Notes: generated by a model from the letters alone, not told the origin. A stretch of DNA of 64,000 bases from Whitmania pigra (GCA_021613335.1 JAJTWR010000159.1:1142001-1206000); one strand, 5' to 3'; positions 1-11,540 are shown, counted from the first letter of the stretch. Made by a program: numbers and translations.

Positions 1-131
1 AATCAATAAATTCCAGAATTGTAATCCCATAAAAATAAACATTGATAAAAAGCTTCTCTTGTTTAAAATAATAACCTAAATCATTATTAAAAGGATAAAA
101 ATAATGTCTGTACATTTATGTGAAATCTCAC

Positions 132-390
132 CATTTCCGAAAAGAATCTGCTTCTTAGAAAAATATTCCACTTCAGCATTATAATGTTCTGTGTATGCAC
201 CTAGTCTTGTTCCTGTGCTCCTTGACTCGGTCCAATGGACTTTGGCTTCTCCTCTCATGAACATTCGAAGAAACCTCAACTTAAGGTCTCCCCGAAGTTC
301 CACAACGCAACTTCCCCTCACTACCTCACCAGGATAAAATACTGTCTTTCCATCAGCGAACAATATTTCAAAACTTTTGATTTTCCCCAT
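132..390 (-). CDS. Arrestin domain-containing protein (copy 1), first coding exon only
   Basis: First coding exon of an alpha-arrestin (ARRDC) gene; the rest lies beyond the left edge. The ATG is at 390-388 and the exon ends at a GT donor (131-130) after one base of a codon. The 86 residues match the arrestin N-terminal sheet: start MGKIKSFEILF, then the family pattern F-x-P-G-E-V-V-R-G and an HWTE motif. The exon aligns along its whole length with the first exon of the complete paralogue at 20005-20248, with the same intron phase and same strand, so the two are tandem paralogues about 20 kb apart. Alpha-arrestins are adaptors linking membrane cargo to NEDD4-family ubiquitin ligases; the C-terminal docking motifs of this copy cannot be seen here. 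Confidence 0.85.
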
Positions 391-1271
391 CACTGCAGCT
401 ATTACCTAATTAACAGAATTTCTATAAGGCATGGATGCATCAGAAATGAGAAATAGTTAAATGCAGCTGCTTGCATATTAAGAGTATTATGAAGGATTGA
501 ATGTTTTTACAAAACATTAAATACTATTTAAGTTTGGTAAAGGAAGTATCCTTTACTATTACGCTAATTACAAGTAAATCTGGTAAACAGGTGAGGCAAA
601 GAATAGAAAAACAAGACATTCTTTACAATTGTCCACGAACTTTTGTTATCACAACCGCCACCAAAAAAATACGAAATAAGACTGAAAGAACGATGCCATG
701 TCCCTTTTTGTGTTTTAATAAACAAAGATGGATAAAATGGCAGCATTTAGCAAATTTAACATGACAAACTTTTCTTTCAAATTTTTATATTGAAAACTAA
801 TATCTATAACTCAAAGTCCTATTACCAAAATTTACGTACTAGTTAAAAGAAGCTCTAACTTCATACAACTACATTTCTAAAAGCTTAAGCTTTCCTGAAA
901 CATTATGTGATTATGATTAACATTATGAAGCCTTGTGAAATTTTTTTCTTGAGGGATTTACGTTTTGCCAGTTGATTTTTAGATAAAGTACCTAATCAAT
1001 ATTTTTACCGTCTTTTTTCGAATTTCTGAATGTCATGATGTTTTGAATTACTACACACTTGAGTATGTTAGCTACATTACCAATTTTACATTTGTTAACC
1101 CATTTTCTATAGCTTTCCGTATAGTAAGTTTGATGCCAACATAAGCAGAAAACGCAGCACTGCATCTGCTTATTTTTCTTGCTTCAGCAGTAATGTAAAT
1201 CAAAATGAGGGACACGAACATATACCAAGCACGTAACAATAAAGGAAAGATAGTTAAGAAAAATAGCTAAA
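391..1271. other. Intergenic, upstream of arrestin copy 1; no gene seen
   Basis: AT-rich sequence 5' of the minus-strand arrestin gene. Short open frames on both strands have no recognisable protein pattern. It presumably contains the promoter of that gene, but no motif can be named. Confidence 0.5.
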
Positions 1272-1331
1272 TGCGTCCGCATGGCCTAATGGTCGAGGCT
1301 TGATTAAGGCTTGCTTACGGCTGCGCCTCTC

Positions 1332-3379
1332 CAGAGGCGTAGCCTGGGTATTTTGCGCCCGGGGACAAACTATAGAATTGGCGCCCTTTTCCATGTCTAT
1401 ATATTTAATCTTACTGTATTACACTAAATTTGAAATTGAAATAAAAATCAAATTTTAATGGCACAAGGCATCCATTTAAAAGTGAAAAACCATTCTACAA
1501 ATAGTAGCGCATCAGTCACCCAATCAGTCAGTCTAAGATGATTTACATGCATAGTAGTCTAATATTGTCTAAAATAGATTTTTTTTTTTGATTTAACAGT
1601 TGCAAACTGATCAATAACGTCATCAAAGTCTGTTTTCTCAAGCGTTTCTCTTTCTATACTAAGAAGAGCAAGATCACTGAGACGATCCTGTCCCATTGAT
1701 GCACGCAGATACGACAAAATAAGTTTCAATTTGCTGAATGATCGTTCACAGCTTGCAATTGAAACCGCTATTGCTAACAAAATTTGTAGTGAAATTCGAA
1801 AATTCGGAAATACGTCGCTTCCATAAAGCACAATAAAACCAAGGAGATCCAAAGGAGTTTCTGGTAGAGTTTCAGTTTGCTTTCTCAGCAGCATTCTGGT
1901 GAAGAGTTCGTAGCCATTAATGTCCGTGTCTTAGAAAGTTGCAAAATCTGCACAACTTCGACGAATTTCATCTTCATCTGTGTCAGATGTCAGAAGAGTC
2001 TTAACGTCCAGCAGAAATCCAAATTTTGTGTTCAGGTCTTTGAGTCGTGAAAAACGTGTTGACATCTCCTGTTGAAGACGATCGAACACATTCTTCATAA
2101 CACGCATTACTTCCTCTTCTGATGGGAGTCCTGCATCTCTTGCCAGTTCTCCAGGCATTCTCCTACGTCGCCTAATTCTTCTTTCTACCGGAATATCCCA
2201 TGCTGTGAATTTTGTTCTGGCGTTTTCGACCGCAGCCAGGCTCAAATCATCACGAAGCTTGATAAATTCTTGCTCCAAAGATTCAATATCAGTCGCAGCT
2301 TCCTTGAAATTTATGGTAGGATCTTGTAGGCGCTTCTGTGCACGATCAATTTTTCCAAGAACGACATTCCAGAAGTGTAATAAAACTATGAAATTAAAAT
2401 TCAATATACAGGTCAGTAACTGTTGTGCACCACTTCTAGTTTCAGGTGTCATAGTGGAGTCTTCCGATAATTTCCCTAGCAATCCAACTAGTTCATCCAG
2501 TCCTTCATGGATAGCTTTAACAGCTTCAGATCGTGCACTCCAGCGTGTTTCAGACTCTCTTTTTACTGTTATGGGAAGAGCTCTTTTTAATTCTTCCCAA
2601 CGAATTGTTGAATGAGAGAAAAACGAATATATGCTTTCAAGTGTTCCAAAAAAAAGTTACGACAACAGGATCTTGCTTAGCTGAATACACACCTGCTAAA
2701 TTTAAGCTGTGGTTGTCACAGTTGACGAACAGTGCTCTAGGATTTCTGTCACATATTCGTTGTTGAAGGCCAGATATATGCCCAGTCATCACCGAAGCAT
2801 TGTCATAACATTGAGCTCGACAGTCGGCTAGAGGTATCTCATCAGAATTCAGTCTCTCGACGATGACTTTCTCTAGGCTTGCAGCATCTTTTGAATAAAT
2901 CTCGATATAACCTAAAAATGATTCTTTGATTTTTAATACAAACTATTATTTCACGCTTTCACGAATGTTGTTTATCTTTGTCTATATTACAACAACCACA
3001 ACCAGTCTCTGATAAAAAGTTTTAATATACCTTAATAGAGTGTAATCCGTTTTAAACCACAATAAGTTCGTCAACAACTTAGTAGTATTACAGTAGTAGC
3101 CACTGCAGAGTGCATGCAGAATCCGTATCCTGACTGGCAGCAGTGGTGGTGGGCTCACTGAGTTCACTGAGCTGGCAGCAGCATCAACCAGGTCTGGATG
3201 GCAGACGTATCAGACGATGGCTCATATCTGCCCTGCTCCAGCCGCCGCTGTTGGCTAGCTTGTGAGTGTGACCTGTTTTACCAATGTCGCAAAAATTAGG
3301 TAACCCTCATTTTGGCGCCCCTGTATCTTGGCGCCCGGGGACATATGTACCCCCTTGCCCCCCCCTAGCTACGCCTCTG
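1332..3379 (-). mobile_element. hAT transposon with 8-bp target duplication
   Basis: The ends are inverted (CAGAGGCGTAGC at the left, its reverse complement at the right) and are flanked by a perfect 8-bp direct repeat CGCCTCTC at 1324-1331 and 3380-3387. An 8-bp target duplication and CAG-type termini are diagnostic of hAT elements. The interior carries minus-strand transposase sequence. Near both ends is a GC-rich subterminal stretch with the shared word GCGCCCGGGGACA. At 2,048 bp it is shorter than an autonomous hAT, so it is internally deleted. Confidence 0.9.
1559..2905 (-). pseudogene. hAT transposase remnant (zinc-finger MYM/TTF-type family)
   Basis: Minus-strand reading frames broken by frameshifts give a recognisable hAT transposase: the catalytic-core segment around 2700-2860 (motif CYDNASVMTG and then CDNHSLNLAG), a long helical insertion (1931-2482), and the C-terminal hAT dimerisation segment (1559-1894; motif ASCERSFSKLKLI, then LSDLALLSIE). 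This arrangement is typical of ZMYM1-like and TTF-type hAT proteins. The N-terminal zinc-binding region is missing and the frame is interrupted, so it is not expected to be functional. Confidence 0.85.
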
Positions 3380-3450
3380 CGCCTCTCACGGTGGCAGAGC
3401 TGATTCGAACCCAGCTGCGGGAGCACCGCCCTAATCATATAGCTATGCAA

Positions 3451-4764
3451 CGGACGTTAATAAAACAGCAACAAATAGCTAAAGCTAAGGAGGTGGCAAT
3501 CCAAATTCTGGATGGTTTAAATTATCAATCAAGGTCGTGCAACCTTCCCTCCATAGAATTAGGCTGTGCCAGTCAAAAATGCCTCAAGCAAGATGTTCTT
3601 GTCATTTAGTGCTAGCTTTTTTATAGATGCTCCCCTGAATTATTGCTAGGAGAAAAAGGTCACCTCCTCAAGCGAGGGTTTGCCCACCTTCCCCTCCCCT
3701 TGGAAAAATCGTAAATGATCCCCAGGCTGGCAGACAAATTATTTTGAAATATCAGAAATTGTTCTTTCAGTACCTCAGCGTATTGGTGGCTAAAATATAG
3801 GACCAAACTTTTCTAGTCTTTTCAAGATTTATAGATAGATTAAAGATAGATTTACGTCAAGTATTTACATCACTACTCATTTCAGTCTCAGAGGCTGATA
3901 TTATGCTAGTCTGCTACAGGGATGTCATTTGGGGGGCGGAGGCGTTGCCCCCCTGACTTCAGACTGGACGCCAACAAAAGGTCATCTCCTCATGTGGCTC
4001 ATGTTGTGCAAAGGTTTACTCTCCTTCCATGCGATTTTGCTAGAAGCAAAAAAGTCATCTCAAGTTTTGCGAAGATTTGTCCCCCTAACAGTCAGTATAC
4101 GTTAATGCAGAATGTAATATCGGAAAAAAATATTTTTTTTAGTATTTTATTTATTTGTTTATATATTTTTTTATGCCTTATTTTCATGAAAATTTTGGTT
4201 AAATTTTGGTTTTGATTCAATATTAATTAATATTCATGTATTTCCTGATTGGCTGTTCATTTCCTCGAAGGGCCCGATTCTTGTAAAATACAGCTGCAAA
4301 TTCTTTGCAAGAATGAGGAATTTAACACTTAAAAGGGGTTGGTTTTCAAATTTAGCTTAAACAATCGACTATTTATACACCTGAAAGTAAAGCCATTAAT
4401 GATTAGTTATTAGTTATAGAAACTCGCGAGCGTCTAGGATTTGAACTCCTAACGGAGCCGCAGGCAAATTAAGCCTCAAAATTTTGGGCTTTTGTACTAT
4501 CTATATCAGAAAACGAAAATTATTAATGATCACTTGATCCTCTGGGATAAAAAGCATTATGTACGTACTAAAGTCTTGATGAAATCCCGACCTAAAGTCG
4601 CGTGCGTATGGAAGCTCGACATAAAATTAAAATTTAAAAATAGTGAAGACTAATGGTAATTTATAAATTTAAAAACATTGCTAGCTTGCTTAGTAGGACT
4701 AGAGAATTTCACAAAGAGTAAAACGTCGTCAAGGCAATAGAAGCATAATAATTTATAACGTGTA
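3451..4764. repeat. Repeat-rich intergenic DNA with two fragments of the CAGGGACGTCATTT MITE family
   Basis: No gene seen. At 3640-3725 and 3917-about 4086 there are diverged pieces of a short MITE found throughout the window (hallmarks: CAGGGAYGTCATTT end, a 'gacttcagactgg' block and 'aaaaggtcatctcctca'). The rest (to 4764) is AT-rich with no clear signal. Confidence 0.6.
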
Positions 4765-5234
4765 CGGGATGATCGGAAAGTAACTCCCTATTTTGTAATG
4801 CTTATAACTTTTCAATATATTGTAATATATTTTCAATATTTTTTTGCATATATTCCATGTTGTATAGGAATTAAATCGGAGTTAGATGATGTCAATAAAT
4901 ATAACGATGATATTTTCTTTTTTAGATTGTTTATTTTGTTTAAATTTACTTGAAATGAAATGTTCTAAGCCATGGTTGCGTTATGACTCGACCAAGATTG
5001 ATATTTGATAATGATGTTAATGATGATGGTGACGGTGATTGATGATGAAGATGGTGGTGTTGATATTGTTGATGATGATGATTGCATCTTCATTATCAAT
5101 ACAATATTCATCAAATTCAATTTAAATAAAAGTCCATGCTATGCACTTTCATCTCCTAATCATTTGTAAGAATTGTATTTCATAAATAAATTATTAATAT
5201 TTAAAAGTAGTGAGTTGCTTTCCGATCACCCTGC
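4765..5234. mobile_element. Mariner-like MITE with terminal inverted repeats
   Basis: The left end CGGGATGATCGGAAAGTAAC and the reverse complement of the right end (about 5205-5234, AGGGTGATCGGAAAGCAAC) match closely, and both ends abut a TA. This pattern fits a Tc1/mariner-type MITE. There is no transposase inside; the interior contains an imperfect GAT-rich tract at about 5005-5092. Exact ends are uncertain by a few bases. Confidence 0.6.
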
Positions 5235-6620
5235 ATATAATTAACTTGAAAGACCATTTACGGGACTACATTTATTTTGTGTAAAACAAGCCTTCAGCAC
5301 TAGTTCCGCTTGAGTTACTTTATCTTGAATAGAGAGCTCGTTAGAAGTTATTGAAACTGGCCAATATCTAAATCTATACCTTAGTCCCCATTCCAAAGTA
5401 CAAAAATCAAGGTTCAACTTGGTACGCGCGTGCAATTATGGCGGAAAATAAGGAAGTTGATAGTGATTAAGTTTCTTTATTGAAGAGATAAACCAAATAA
5501 TCTTACGGAATATTATTTTTACCCCAAAAATTATTTAAAAAACCCCAGCTTCAAAACAGAAATCTAGACACCCAGATTGAGCCTATTAAAAAAAAAAGCC
5601 AATATCTTGACTTAAAAACCCAGCACTGGCAACCCCGGATATATCTACAATATAAAAATTTAGTAAATACTTGTAATTACTTATATTACTTATATGGCGA
5701 GCTACCCCGCGGTCATAAACCAGCGGACCTCCGCTTCTCTCCTGCCACCCCAACACGAAGTTCTTCACGTGAAAGAAGGAATTGGAAACTATCTTTTATT
5801 CAAACAATAAAGATCTAGCCTTCTCTTTTTTCGACCACAGCCCATAGCTTTTTTCTAGCTCCTAGTTTTACATATTGGACTTAACTATCGTTATTCAATA
5901 AATCACGGCAAAACATCGTCCAATCAAAATTCACGAATAAATGTCAGTCCGGAGTTCCACATCGCCTCCAAGGTGATTAATCTAATTGCTCTGATGATAA
6001 TAATGATTATCTTAAATAATCTCCGCGTAGAATGGAAGTAACACTGGTTAGCTTAAACAAATAATCTAATGCCCAATGCAGCATTTCTCAACCTGTGGGT
6101 CTCAAACTCCTTCAGGATCGCCTGACGTTTTTGCCAGTGGTCGCTTAAGACACTTCGAATTTAATATTTTTTAATATATTATTGAAAATACATTTTAAGG
6201 ACATAATTTTTGACAAAATATTAACCCTACATATAATTTTTAACAAGATGATTTTTGTAGTGCAAGCATTTATCTGCTATTATATAACATTTAATGTCTC
6301 GTCGGGTCATTTGCTGGATGGGAGATTCTTGCGGCGATAGTGTGACGTTGAGCGACTGGCTTGTAGGCTGGTTGGATACAAAGTAGCAACTGTGGTCGGA
6401 ACTCGGTACAACCAACTAATTATGTTGTGCATTGTACAAATGAAACGTACATGATAAGGATTTGTTCACATCTCTCGTTTTCTGTTAAGATTTCATTTGC
6501 TCATTTGATCATGTTTGTTGGATGTTGCCATCTTGAATTTAGCCATCTCACTGAAACTGTTGCAATGTTTAGAAACTCAAGTAATTCTACAAAATAAATT
6601 TAAAAACATGACAATATGTC

Positions 6621-6711
6621 CAGGGACGTCATTACAGCATTTTCCAAGTGAGGAAATCCAAAATCCAACAAAAATTCGTGAGTCCAAAGTCTCCCACAAA
6701 TTACGTCCCTG
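6621..6711. mobile_element. 91-bp hAT-type MITE (CAGGGACGTCATT family), perfect target duplication
   Basis: It begins CAGGGACGTCATT and ends ACGTCCCTG, and is flanked by a perfect 8-bp repeat AATATGTC (6613-6620 and 6712-6719). This copy fixes both ends of the dispersed family and places it with hAT by target-duplication length. Confidence 0.85.
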
Positions 6712-6737
6712 AATATGTCTTGTCATGTTCTCCACTC

Positions 6738-7150
6738 GAAGTTTGTAACAGGTAGTACCGCTGCCACCATCAACCCCAAGTTCTTCACCAGAAACAAGGA
6801 ATTGGAACTAAAGCTTTATTTACAAAATTAAAACCTTAGACTAAAAACCACAGAAACCGTCATCGAGTCTCTATTTATACGCGTTCGATTTGACTAGCAA
6901 TTCTAACAAAATGTCATCCAATCGCGAATTCACGAAAAAGGTGAATCCACGTCTACCAGATGATTAAACTAATTGTTCTTAAAATAATAACTATTTTAAA
7001 TCACCTTTTCTTAGAATCTAAGAATAGCATTGGCTAGATTAAACAAATAATCGATATCTAATGAAATGTACCCGCGAGCTATAAATCATCTTATTAATAG
7101 CGAATCTAGAAGAGATGTCTGGTTGTCTGCAAGACTCAACCATGACATGT
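6738..7150. repeat. Diverged repeat copy B, nested inside the hAT element
   Basis: A second copy of the repeat seen at 5742-6078/7369-7461, in the same orientation and lying inside the hAT element that interrupts copy A. It shows that this family was still moving, or was duplicated, after the hAT insertion. Ends are approximate. Confidence 0.55.
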
Positions 7151-7629
7151 CTCATGTTTCCAAATTTAAAACTAATTAAATCTTGTAAGTGTGGAATGTG
7201 TGTAAAAAGGTTTTAAATATAAATTTTCTAATATTTGGAAGTGAAAGGCATAACACTGACAATGATTCACGAGCGAAAGGTGGCCCAATCAATTTTTTTG
7301 TTGACGGTCGTCGCAGCACGACAAGGGCTGCCTGGGGGTCGCGGCACCAGAAAGGTTGAGAACCTCTGGTCTAATGAAATATACTCGCGTGCTATAAATC
7401 ATCATTAATAGCGAATCTAAGAGTCATGTCTTGTTATCTTCAAGACACAAGGCGAGAATACTGCGAACAAATCTTCAAATCAAAATCTAATGGTTCAATG
7501 GTCTTCTTCAGCTCAATAGGGTAAAAGTTTAGCTTTCTCGATTTTTTATGAAAACTTTCGCTCAAAACTTGAAAAAAGAATAGCATTGAGAAGCTAAGTG
7601 CAATTTTGCTAAACACTAGAGGGCTCTGA

Positions 7630-7821
7630 CAGGGACGTAATTTGGGGAGGGGGGAGGCAACGGTCCCTCCTTGATTAGGCGCAAAAAAAGGTCATCTAAT
7701 CCTATTTTACGAACGTTTGCCCCCCCCCCCCTAATTTTGGTAGTTTAGAAGTAAAAAAGGTCGTTTCCTTAAGCTAAGCGAGAGTTTGCCCCGCTTGGAA
7801 AAAGATGAAATGACCTCCCTG
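7630..7821. mobile_element. hAT-type MITE, CAGGGACGT family, longer copy
   Basis: It begins CAGGGACGTAATTTGG and ends TGACCTCCCTG. Flanking 8-mers GGCTCTGA and TTTTCTGA share their last five bases, a plausible decayed target duplication. Inside are the family blocks: a GC-rich run, 'aaaaaaaggtcatcta', and a run of C at about 7725-7735. Confidence 0.65.
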
Positions 7822-8359
7822 TTTTCTGAGCTCGGTAATGAATTTTTTTTTTAACTTTGTAATAATAAGTGACTTGTAATAGCGATAAAAAGTTGAATTT
7901 TTAAGAAGCAATATTTTTATCCTAGTGAATGCAGCAATGTAACTCTTTGTAATGCATAAAATTGATCACGAAATAACATTAGAGTTACATCTTATTCGGA
8001 AAATGTATTCTAGGCCGCTTAATTTCTTTTAGAGAACTCTATTTTTTTTTATAAATCCAACTGCATTACCTCTGGCTTATAATATAAAAAACATCAAATT
8101 ACATCCAAATTAGAAAATTAGTCTTCACTTCTTCTGCTACCTAAAGATCACGTTTTTGGAAGTATTACATTTTTATTTGAAAATTTAATTTTGCTCAGCA
8201 CCTTAGTCTCTACATACATTTGACTGAGTGAATAATAAGGGGGTGGTGTGTGTTTTGAGGGAAATTTCTTTGACTTTGACTTTAAGAGCAGTAAAACCTT
8301 TAAGGATTCAAAATTTATCTCATCTGTTACTGATTTGTAATTTGACAGACACAGAGGAA
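7822..8359. other. Intergenic / 5' region of small membrane-protein gene
   Basis: AT-rich and without a recognisable gene. A good splice acceptor (TTGACAG) occurs just before the proposed start of the next gene, suggesting a 5'-UTR exon somewhere in or before this stretch. Confidence 0.4.
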
Positions 8360-8874
8360 ATGGACCAGGTTACGAGAGATAAGATATATTATATCATCAG
8401 TTTGTTGGTATTTGCACTCATGTTATTCATTCTTCGAATTACGTATTGCCTTATTATTTACTGGTACAAAAGTGAGAAGCATTATTTTTAATAATCTTTT
8501 ATCTTTCAATTTTCAACATTACACTGAATGGTTATAATTTCTACGCAGAGAAAGTGCCAGCATTGAGAGAAGACGCCGTAAGACATGAGAAGCTCATGAG
8601 ACTGACATTAAAAATGAATAAAGACATCGATAGTATGGATGTACCATCGGATATACTTGAGAAAGAAGATGAGGGGGGTGAAATATTGAGTAATAATGAT
8701 GAAAATAAAGATAAGAGTTCTGAACAGTTAAGAAAAAAACATAAAAAGAAACGAAGAAAACTAGCTAGACCTAAGGAAAAAAAGGAAGATAAAATAGAAC
8801 TTGAAGCAGAAGCCGAGGCCGATCAAAAATCTGAGAGTAAAGCCGTCAGTTCTCACGATGTTTTAAGTAATTGA
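8360..8874 (+). CDS. Small single-pass membrane protein with highly charged tail (unknown)
   Basis: Two exons, 8360-8471 and 8549-8874, join in phase to give 145 residues. The donor is GTGAGA and the acceptor TACGCAG. Residues 1-8 are polar, followed by one strong hydrophobic segment (about residues 9-34, IISLLVFALMLFILRITYCL) and a short basic stop-transfer region. The cytosolic-type tail is rich in K and E, with a lysine/arginine block (KKHKKKRRK) around residues 104-112 and a glutamate/alanine/lysine end. I do not recognise the family. The start at MDQ was chosen because an acceptor lies only about a dozen bases upstream; an upstream in-frame start cannot be excluded. Topology is probably N-out with a charged cytoplasmic tail, by inference. 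Confidence 0.6.
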
Positions 8875-9380
8875 TGAAATATGATAGTTTTATTTAACAG
8901 CTAGAAGTAGTGCCTTTTTAACACTACGATTTGTCGGAATGTTAAATTTACTCATTTATTAAAATATTCCTCGTTGTTAATGCGTTATTGCATCTAATAT
9001 TTACAAATTTACCTTACTACATGCAGCACGAATAAGATGTGAGGGCTTCGATCTTTCATAAGATATTCATTTTTAGATTTTAGATTAATATTGAACCAGG
9101 GAATGCACGATCAACAGATTAAAAACAGTTAACAAATCGAACAGAGCGATAGGATCACCATCTAATGTAACGCAGTGGCTAACCTAAGTAAAAATGTGAA
9201 AAAAGGGAAGTAAATGTTGTCTGGAACCTATAGTTAAGGAGCATATTGCACTTGTACGGAATCTAGTAGCTATATAAAATCAACATCAGGTTTAGCCCAG
9301 AACATTACAACAAATGTGGTACCATTTTTTTTGTAATTGAATATAATTAACTTTAATGCAATTTAATTTTTAGAAGCAAT
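8875..9380. other. Intergenic, 3' of the small membrane-protein gene
   Basis: AT-rich; nothing recognised apart from AATAAA-like words that could serve in polyadenylation. Confidence 0.4.
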
Positions 9381-11095
9381 CGGATGCGATAGAAGAAAAA
9401 CGCGGAAAAAGTGGAGAAAGATTATCTCTTGTTACTCCGCCTTGGAGCTCCGACAGGGATCCTCAGAAGAATTTTCCCCGTCTTCAAACGTTTTGGTCCT
9501 TTGAATCTCCTTACGTTTTCGGGGGCGGTGGTCAGCCGGATGTCCCTGTCGGTTTTTGTCTTTCTGGACCCAACGTTTTCCCTCGGCTATGAGAGGCTCT
9601 CATTGGCCCTGTTATGCCGGTCACTACAGCCTGGACTGGAGCGACTGCGAAAGCTTTCAATGGCTTCTTCATGTCCTATGCTACCTGCTTTTACCTACAA
9701 ACATCGACTATGCGAGGCTTTCATTGGCCTTGTTATGTCGATCGCCTCCATCCCAGTTGCCTACAGCGTGAAAGCTTTCAGTGGTTTCTTCATACCGTGT
9801 ACTTAATATATGCAAACTGGGCAGTGATGGGCTTTAACTACTTAAAAAGTAGTTAACTACTGTAGCAACTATTTTTAACTACTTTTTAAATAAGTAGTTA
9901 GTAACAACTCCTTAACTACTTGCATAGTAGTTAACTACTTTTTTAACTTTTCCGTTGACATTTGATAAAATTAATTTTCTGGACAATTGAACAAGACATA
10001 ATTATTAGCATATTTATTTACACTAGTGTAACATTTTCAACAAAATTTTATTGTCCAAACTAATCAAAAAAAAAGAAGAAACTATGCTTATAACGTGATG
10101 TACCAAATTGTGAAATTGGAAAAAAATTATTTTTCTTCATTTTATTTTAAAATTTTTTTAAAAGTAGTTAAAAAGTAGTTAACTATTTGTAGTTAATAAC
10201 TACTTTAAAAGTAACCTTACTAACTAACCCTACTTATAATTAGTAACTTTAAAAGTAGTTAACTACTTATAGTTAGTAACTACCCATCACTGAAACTGGG
10301 CATTATAACTTCTTTGTAGCGGGCCTTTTCGCGACCGCGGTTTGGTCCGCAGTACATATTGCTTTGCGAGTCCGCGGTCGGCCCATTTCTCCCGACAATA
10401 CCTCGTCTCTCGGCCAATGATTTGGCCCTATCATTCGTTGGATCATTCACACAGGAGACCGACGGCTTTCCTGTAGTCACCTCTTAAGACTTCTTCTCGT
10501 TCCTCGTGTGCCAGATCCAGAATTAAGCTGCTTCTGCGGCCTCAGGCATCCTTGTCACAGCCTTTGTTCTCTATCGGCTTGACAATCCAATCATGGTGAG
10601 GAAAGTGTAAGTCGACTTGCCCCTTACGCCAACATCGATGGGGAAGAGGTCTGTTCGGTTTCCTTTCGCTTCCAGGTCTATAGACAGATCTGCATACTTA
10701 TCCGCTTTGAGCGCGTTGAGGTATTGTAGCCTGTCCTCCCACGGTACAGCCAGCTCCACCAGAATGATGGCATCCGTCGACGGCGATACGAGCACCAAAT
10801 CCGGCCTCTTGCCACTTTCTATCAGCACCTGGGAGTACTGTCTCATTCCTTCTAGGTCGGCTGCGGTCTGCAAAAATGTCTCGCCTGGGAGTTTGACATC
10901 TTTTTGTGCAGAGGTGTGTGAAGCCCTCGCGCAACAAAAAAATCTTTCGCTGCTTTGCAATCTTACGCGAAATTTGTAATTTTTTAACCGATTTGATTGT
11001 AAAAATAATTCAGAGCTTTTCGAAAACTTGAAGGCTAACGGATTATTAACGGCTAAGAGGGGGTGCGGCAAATTTTATGACAGCCCCGGGCGGCA
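9381..11095. repeat. GC-rich retroelement remnant, interrupted by a hAT MITE
   Basis: A block visibly richer in G+C than its surroundings. On the minus strand at about 10571-10940 a frame reads like the C-terminal nuclease-like segment often found in invertebrate and fish retroelement proteins (pattern RPDLVLVSPSTDAIILVELA-V-P-W-E-x-R, then KYADL and D-V-G-V-R-G). On the plus strand (9411-9806) there are frames with two imperfect copies of an approximately 110-bp unit ('gaggctytcattggccytgttatg'). All frames are broken. The family is uncertain. Confidence 0.55.
9822..10292. mobile_element. hAT MITE, 471 bp, perfect 8-bp target duplication
   Basis: Inverted ends CAGTGATGGG / CCCATCACTG are flanked by the perfect direct repeat AAACTGGG (9814-9821 and 10293-10300). 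The body is made of repeated 'agtagttaactact' and 'aaagtagtta' words on both arms, giving a long hairpin. No coding capacity. Confidence 0.9.
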
Positions 11096-11172
11096 AGAAC
11101 AGTTGGTATGCCACAGCTTGGCAGTAACACTTTCGAGTTCCACTAAGTCTAGAAATAAATTTATCGGTACAG

Positions 11173-11540
11173 TCATTTCAGCACAAAACTTCGGAGACAA
11201 ACTATAAGTGTTGATTTTTGACTCAAGATGATGGACTCATCGATCATCAGAGAAACTTTACTTTTGGAATTAACGATTTCTTTGGCCATGGTTTGTCTCA
11301 TTTCGTTGCTTATATGATTCTCAATATTAATGCATGCATTTGAAGAATGTAGAACGCGACCTATGTTAATTTCGTTAAGTTCTTGCAAATCGACTTCCAT
11401 CTCAAAGTTATTAAACGACTGGTTTGCTCTGGCAATCTTATAACTTACAGTCTTTGTCCAAGCTCTCCCCTGCACGAGTAACTTCTGATGATGTCGTTTT
11501 AACTTCTGTGTTCGGCTTAACTTTTTTCGTTACCGGAACT
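11173..11540 (-). pseudogene. hAT transposase fragment (KIAA1586-like)
   Basis: A minus-strand frame of about 100 residues contains a segment typical of KIAA1586-type hAT transposases (E-N-H-I-x-N-E-M-R, then SKVSLMIDES followed by KSTLIVCLR, the first catalytic-aspartate region). It is cut at both ends and broken upstream by a stop, so it is a dead fragment. Confidence 0.7.

Larger units (their letters stand above)
1272..3450 (+). repeat. tRNA-derived SINE, split in two by a hAT insertion
   Basis: Two flanking pieces, 1272-1331 and 3388-about 3450, join into one tRNA-like SINE when the hAT element and one copy of its 8-bp target duplication are removed. The left piece carries an A-box-like TGGCCTAATGG, the right piece a B-box-like GATTCGAACCC. 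The right-end sequence (GGGAGCAC then CCTAATCAT-TAGC) recurs near 14497-14535 and at 23565-23640, so this is a dispersed family. Confidence 0.65.
6079..7368. mobile_element. hAT element, non-autonomous, containing other repeats
   Basis: The termini are inverted: left CAGCATTTCTCAACCTGTGG, right AAAGGTTGAGAACCTCTG. This is the well-known 'TTCTCAACCT' hAT terminus. Flanking 8-mers GCCCAATG (6071-6078) and GTCTAATG (7369-7376) differ by two C-to-T transitions and read as an aged target duplication. Inside lie repeat copy B and a small MITE, so it was itself a target of later insertions. No transposase frame is evident. Confidence 0.75.
5742..7461. repeat. Diverged repeat copy A, split by a hAT insertion
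   Basis: Copy A consists of 5742-6078 plus 7369-about 7461. It aligns with copy B at 6738-about 7150 (shared blocks: 'aagttcttcac', 'aaacaaataat', 'ctaatgaaat', 'gctataaatcatc', 'tagcgaatcta'). Removal of the hAT element at 6079-7368 restores copy A. No coding capacity was recognised; the family is unidentified. Confidence 0.6.

Noticed and set aside
4420..4515. Possible tRNA or tRNA-SINE ('tctaggatttgaactcctaa')
   Set aside because: A B-box-like sequence in reverse orientation, but no convincing A box or cloverleaf; left uncalled.
10617..10979. 120-codon plus-strand frame
   Set aside because: Antisense shadow of the minus-strand retroelement frame in the GC-rich block.
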